DNA from: W0P28-013 sp963593685
GTDB taxonomy: Bacteria > Bacteroidota > Bacteroidia > Bacteroidales > Paludibacteraceae
Direction: 5' to 3'
DNA: 64,000 nucleotides
NCBI GenBank assembly: GCA_963593685.1
Contig: CAVBBP010000002.1
Span: 15,342-79,341, forward strand
Part shown: piece after piece, positions 62,424-64,000 of the stretch
Layout of the letters: each line of letters opens with the position of its first letter
Position numbering within the stretch: position 1 is the stretch's first letter
Made by a program: the position numbers and the translations under genes
Notes under the pieces: model-generated
The model's input: the letters and a program-made list of their open reading frames with translations, nothing else
Told to the model about the DNA's origin: nothing
Database searches by the model: none

Positions 62424-63944
62424 ATGACAGAGAGAAAAGTCCGTGTGCGTTTCGCACCATCGCCTACGGGCGCACTGCATATCGGCGGCGTGCGCACCGC
62501 ATTGTACAACTACCTTTTCGCCAAACAGCACGGCGGCGAACTCGTTTTTCGTATCGAAGATACCGACAGCCACCGTTTTGTGCCGGGGGCCGAGGAGTAC
62601 ATTTTGGAGTCGTTCCGCTGGCTCGGCATTCAGTTCGACGAAGGCGTTTCGTTTGGTGGCAACTATGGTCCATACCGCCAAAGCGAGCGGCGCGACATCT
62701 ACAAAAAATATGTGCAGCAACTGCTCGTCAGCGACAAAGCCTACATCGCATTCGATACGCCCGAAGAGTTGGAGGCCAAGCGTGCCGAGATTCCCAATTT
62801 CCAATACGATGCCTCTACACGCTTGCAGATGCGTAACTCGCTGACAATGAACGCCGAAGAGGTCGAACGCCGCATTGCCGAAGGCGAACAATATGTGGTG
62901 CGTTTCAAAATTGAACCGGGCGAAGCGATTACCGTTCACGACCTCATTCGTGGCGATGTGCATGTCAATTCGAGCATTCTCGACGACAAAGTGCTCTACA
63001 AATCGGCCGACTGTCTGCCGACCTACCATTTGGCCAACATTGTGGACGACCATCTGATGGAGATTTCGCATGTCATACGTGGCGAAGAGTGGCTGCCGAG
63101 CGCACCGCTCCATGTGCTGCTCTACCGCGCTTTCGGCTGGGAAGAGAGCATGCCGCAATTTGCACATCTGTCGCTACTGCTCAAGCCCGATGGCAACGGC
63201 AAACTGAGCAAACGCGACGGCGACCGACTCGGTTTTCCTGTCTTTCCGCTCGAATGGCACGACCCCAAAACGGGCGAAGTGTCGAGCGGCTACCGCGAGA
63301 GCGGCTATCTGCCCGAAGCCGTCATCAATTTCTTGGCATTGCTTGGCTGGAATCCTGGCAACGACGAAGAGGTGATGTCGATGGACGACCTGATACGCCT
63401 ATTCGACCTTACGCGGTGCAGCAAGAGCGGTGCCAAATTCGACTACGAAAAAGGCAAACATTTCAACCATATCTATCTGCAAAAGCGGTCGGACAAGGAA
63501 CTTGCGCCCATCGTTCAGAGCAAACTCGATGCGCTTGGCATTGCCGCCGACAGCGCAAAAGTGGAGATGGCCATCGCTGCGATGAAAGAGCGCGCCACAC
63601 TCACCTGCGACTTGTGGGATTTGTGCCGATTTTTCTTCGTTGCGCCGACCGAATTCAACGAAAAAGATGTGCAGAAACGCTGGAAAGACGACACGCACAC
63701 GCTACTTTCGGAATTGCTCTGCGAGATAGAAAAACTGCCCAGTTTCGACGATGCCGAAGCGTGCGAAGAGCAGATAAAAGCGTGGTGCGCCGCCAAAGGC
63801 TACGGCCTCGGTAATGTGATGAACCCCTTCCGCCTGACGCTGGTCGGCGAAATGCGCGGTCCACAAATGTTTGTCATCACCCGAATACTCGGCAAAGACG
63901 AGGTGCTGAAACGCCTGAAATTTGCGCTGGCAACCATCAAATAG
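62424..63944 (+). CDS. gltX: Glutamyl-tRNA synthetase
   Basis: This class I synthetase charges tRNA-Glu. The 506-aa protein has the HIGH-type motif in APSPTGALHIGG and the KMSKS-type loop in GNGKLSKRDGDRLGF, with a complete C-terminal anticodon-binding region. A GTG codon directly precedes the ATG at 62424; the ATG was chosen because GAGAAG lies just upstream and it fits the family. Whether it is a discriminating GluRS is not decided by sequence alone, as I cannot see whether GlnRS or GatCAB is present. Nothing is annotated after it to the window end. Confidence 0.96.
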   Translation: MTERKVRVRFAPSPTGALHIGGVRTALYNYLFAKQHGGELVFRIEDTDSHRFVPGAEEYILESFRWLGIQFDEGVSFGGNYGPYRQSERRDIYKKYVQQLLVSDKAYIAFDTPEELEAKRAEIPNFQYDASTRLQMRNSLTMNAEEVERRIAEGEQYVVRFKIEPGEAITVHDLIRGDVHVNSSILDDKVLYKSADCLPTYHLANIVDDHLMEISHVIRGEEWLPSAPLHVLLYRAFGWEESMPQFAHLSLLLKPDGNGKLSKRDGDRLGFPVFPLEWHDPKTGEVSSGYRESGYLPEAVINFLALLGWNPGNDEEVMSMDDLIRLFDLTRCSKSGAKFDYEKGKHFNHIYLQKRSDKELAPIVQSKLDALGIAADSAKVEMAIAAMKERATLTCDLWDLCRFFFVAPTEFNEKDVQKRWKDDTHTLLSELLCEIEKLPSFDDAEACEEQIKAWCAAKGYGLGNVMNPFRLTLVGEMRGPQMFVITRILGKDEVLKRLKFALATIK

Positions 63945-64000
63945 TGGAGGCAGATTCAACTTCTAAATGCAACGGATTTTTTGCAAAGTTCGGAAAAAAA

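Overview
The window comes from a bacterium of the phylum Bacteroidota, most likely order Bacteroidales; I cannot name a genus. Four kinds of evidence agree. (1) It encodes the type IX secretion components PorU and PorV and proteins of the kind that system exports. (2) At least a dozen start sites carry the Bacteroidota -7 element TAnnTTTG, several with a TTG or TTTG about 19-21 bases upstream, and Shine-Dalgarno sequences are mostly absent. (3) It encodes a second EF-G-like protein without the catalytic histidine, plus PASTA, PCMD and cadherin-like surface proteins. (4) The long ribosomal protein cluster lacks tuf between fusA and rpsJ, as is usual in this phylum.

Layout. 1-19.2 kb holds housekeeping genes on both strands: rluD (cut by the left edge), a PASTA protein, rpmH, miaB, an MFS exporter, an AAA/DUF4143 ATPase beside a 32-bp tandem repeat, ferritin, ispF, porV, porU, engB, prfC, ttcA, pdxB, a lipoprotein and the initiator tRNA. 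19.3-26.2 kb holds pssA, a secreted endonuclease I, the EF-G paralogue and a small outer-membrane protein. 26.2-40.1 kb is the accessory part: a candidate small RNA, a 121-aa unknown protein, a 965-aa secreted Ig-like protein and a 3273-aa surface protein with about 30 cadherin-like domains. 40.2-44.0 kb holds manC, a tail-anchored small protein and mutL. 44.1-62.1 kb is one minus-strand str-S10-spc-alpha array of 33 genes from rpsL to rplQ, including secY, map, infA and rpoA. gltX closes the window.

How they fit together. PorU and PorV are the cell-surface attachment machinery that removes sorting domains from secreted cargo. The endonuclease and the giant cadherin-like protein carry signal peptides and C-terminal domains compatible with that route, so machine and candidate cargo are both here. 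Canonical EF-G sits in the ribosomal array, while the GTPase-defective-looking paralogue sits 34 kb away on the other strand.

The spaces between genes are unusual. They are built from a limited set of short repeated words, palindromes and composite elements that recur in both orientations and run right up to, or into, gene ends.
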